From Acetobacteraceae bacterium (lineage in GTDB: Bacteria > Pseudomonadota > Alphaproteobacteria > Acetobacterales > Acetobacteraceae), in the NCBI GenBank assembly GCA_003164305.1, contig PLSZ01000363.1, positions 13,787 through 28,627 of the forward strand: a stretch of DNA of 14,841 nucleotides, given 5' to 3'. This document shows, one piece after another, positions 14,572 through 14,841 of this stretch. The position numbers were made by a program, and so were the translations under genes. A model generated the notes under the pieces. That model made no database searches, was not told the origin of the DNA, and saw nothing but the letters and a program-made list of their open reading frames with translations. Positions within the stretch are counted from its first letter, which is position 1; each line of letters starts with the position of its first letter.

Positions 14572-14736
14572 TCCGGTTGATAGACGATCGTCACGGCTTA
14601 ACGCGACCCGGGTGGGGACGTTCCTTCGCACCGGAACCCCAGGGTTGTGAAGGGGGCCGACATGAGACGTAAAGCGAACCGCCGTGGTTCGGGCCATCGC
14701 CCGGGCGCCATCGTGTGTGGCAAGAATTTTTCACCA

Positions 14737-14841
14737 CGAAGGCACGAAGCACACGAAGTGGGTTTTGAGCGCTTCGCGCGGGCGTTCGCTGAGACGCCGC
14801 GCGCAGCGCAACAAACCTTCTTCGTGTGCTTCGTGCCTTCG
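14737..14841. repeat. Nested intergenic inverted repeat, family 3 (CACGAAGG units)
   Basis: The left arm at 14737-14758 (CGAAGGCACGAAGCACACGA and AG) is the perfect reverse complement of 14820-14841, 22 of 22. The element runs off the window, so the right arm is probably longer. The arms are degenerate repeats of CACGAAGG. Inside is a second hairpin: GCGCTTCGCGC (14769-14779) with GCGCGCAGCGC (14799-14809), one mismatch, then GGCGT (14781-14785) with ACGCC (14794-14798). It lies upstream of tamA. Confidence 0.75.

Noticed and set aside
13198..14580. 460-codon open frame on the + strand opposite tamA
   Set aside because: It is an antisense shadow of the Omp85-family frame; its protein has no recognisable fold or signal and no ribosome site.
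14572..14697. TamA start at 14697
   Set aside because: It would place 42 polar and basic residues before a clean signal peptide beginning at 14571.

Overview
The window is GC-rich, densely coding DNA of alphaproteobacterial character. The supports are a glcDEF operon, a Lys/Ala-rich histone H1-like protein, a tamA-tamB pair, and intergenic palindromes of a type I recall from alphaproteobacterial genomes. A genus cannot be fixed from the sequence; Rhodospirillales/Acetobacteraceae or Hyphomicrobiales are plausible.

Region 1 (1-4450, + strand) is metabolic. The 3' end of glcD, then glcE and glcF, are packed with 1-nt gaps and encode the membrane-associated glycolate oxidase. A 94-residue histone H1-like protein follows, ending inside an intrinsic terminator. 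Next is a separate gene for a ketopantoate-reductase-like Rossmann protein with its own terminator.

Region 2 (4450-6280) is a decayed island. It holds two different long inverted repeats, a frameshifted C-terminal remnant of an IS5-type transposase, a YajG-like lipoprotein gene, and a VapB antitoxin whose VapC partner is reduced to about its last 26 codons.

Region 3 (6293-8172) is a divergent LysR regulator/short-chain dehydrogenase pair. A strong candidate LysR operator (a 6-bp dyad around a T-N11-A core) lies beside the regulator's start codon. A REP-like palindrome follows the dehydrogenase.

Region 4 (8200-14841, - strand) encodes TamB (1384 aa) and, upstream in transcription order, TamA (about 610 aa). 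Together they form the translocation and assembly module of the cell envelope. Between tamA and tamB lies a roughly 350-bp segment bounded by 15-bp direct repeats, with 21-bp imperfect inverted repeats just inside them. It carries four REP-like palindromes and looks like a MITE-like or REP-composite insertion that split an originally tight gene pair. A further nested inverted repeat closes the window.

I see no convincing complete new defence or biosynthetic system. The most informative signals are the inter-tam element, the collapsed vapBC locus, the IS5-type remnant and the three unrelated repeat families that share one architecture.
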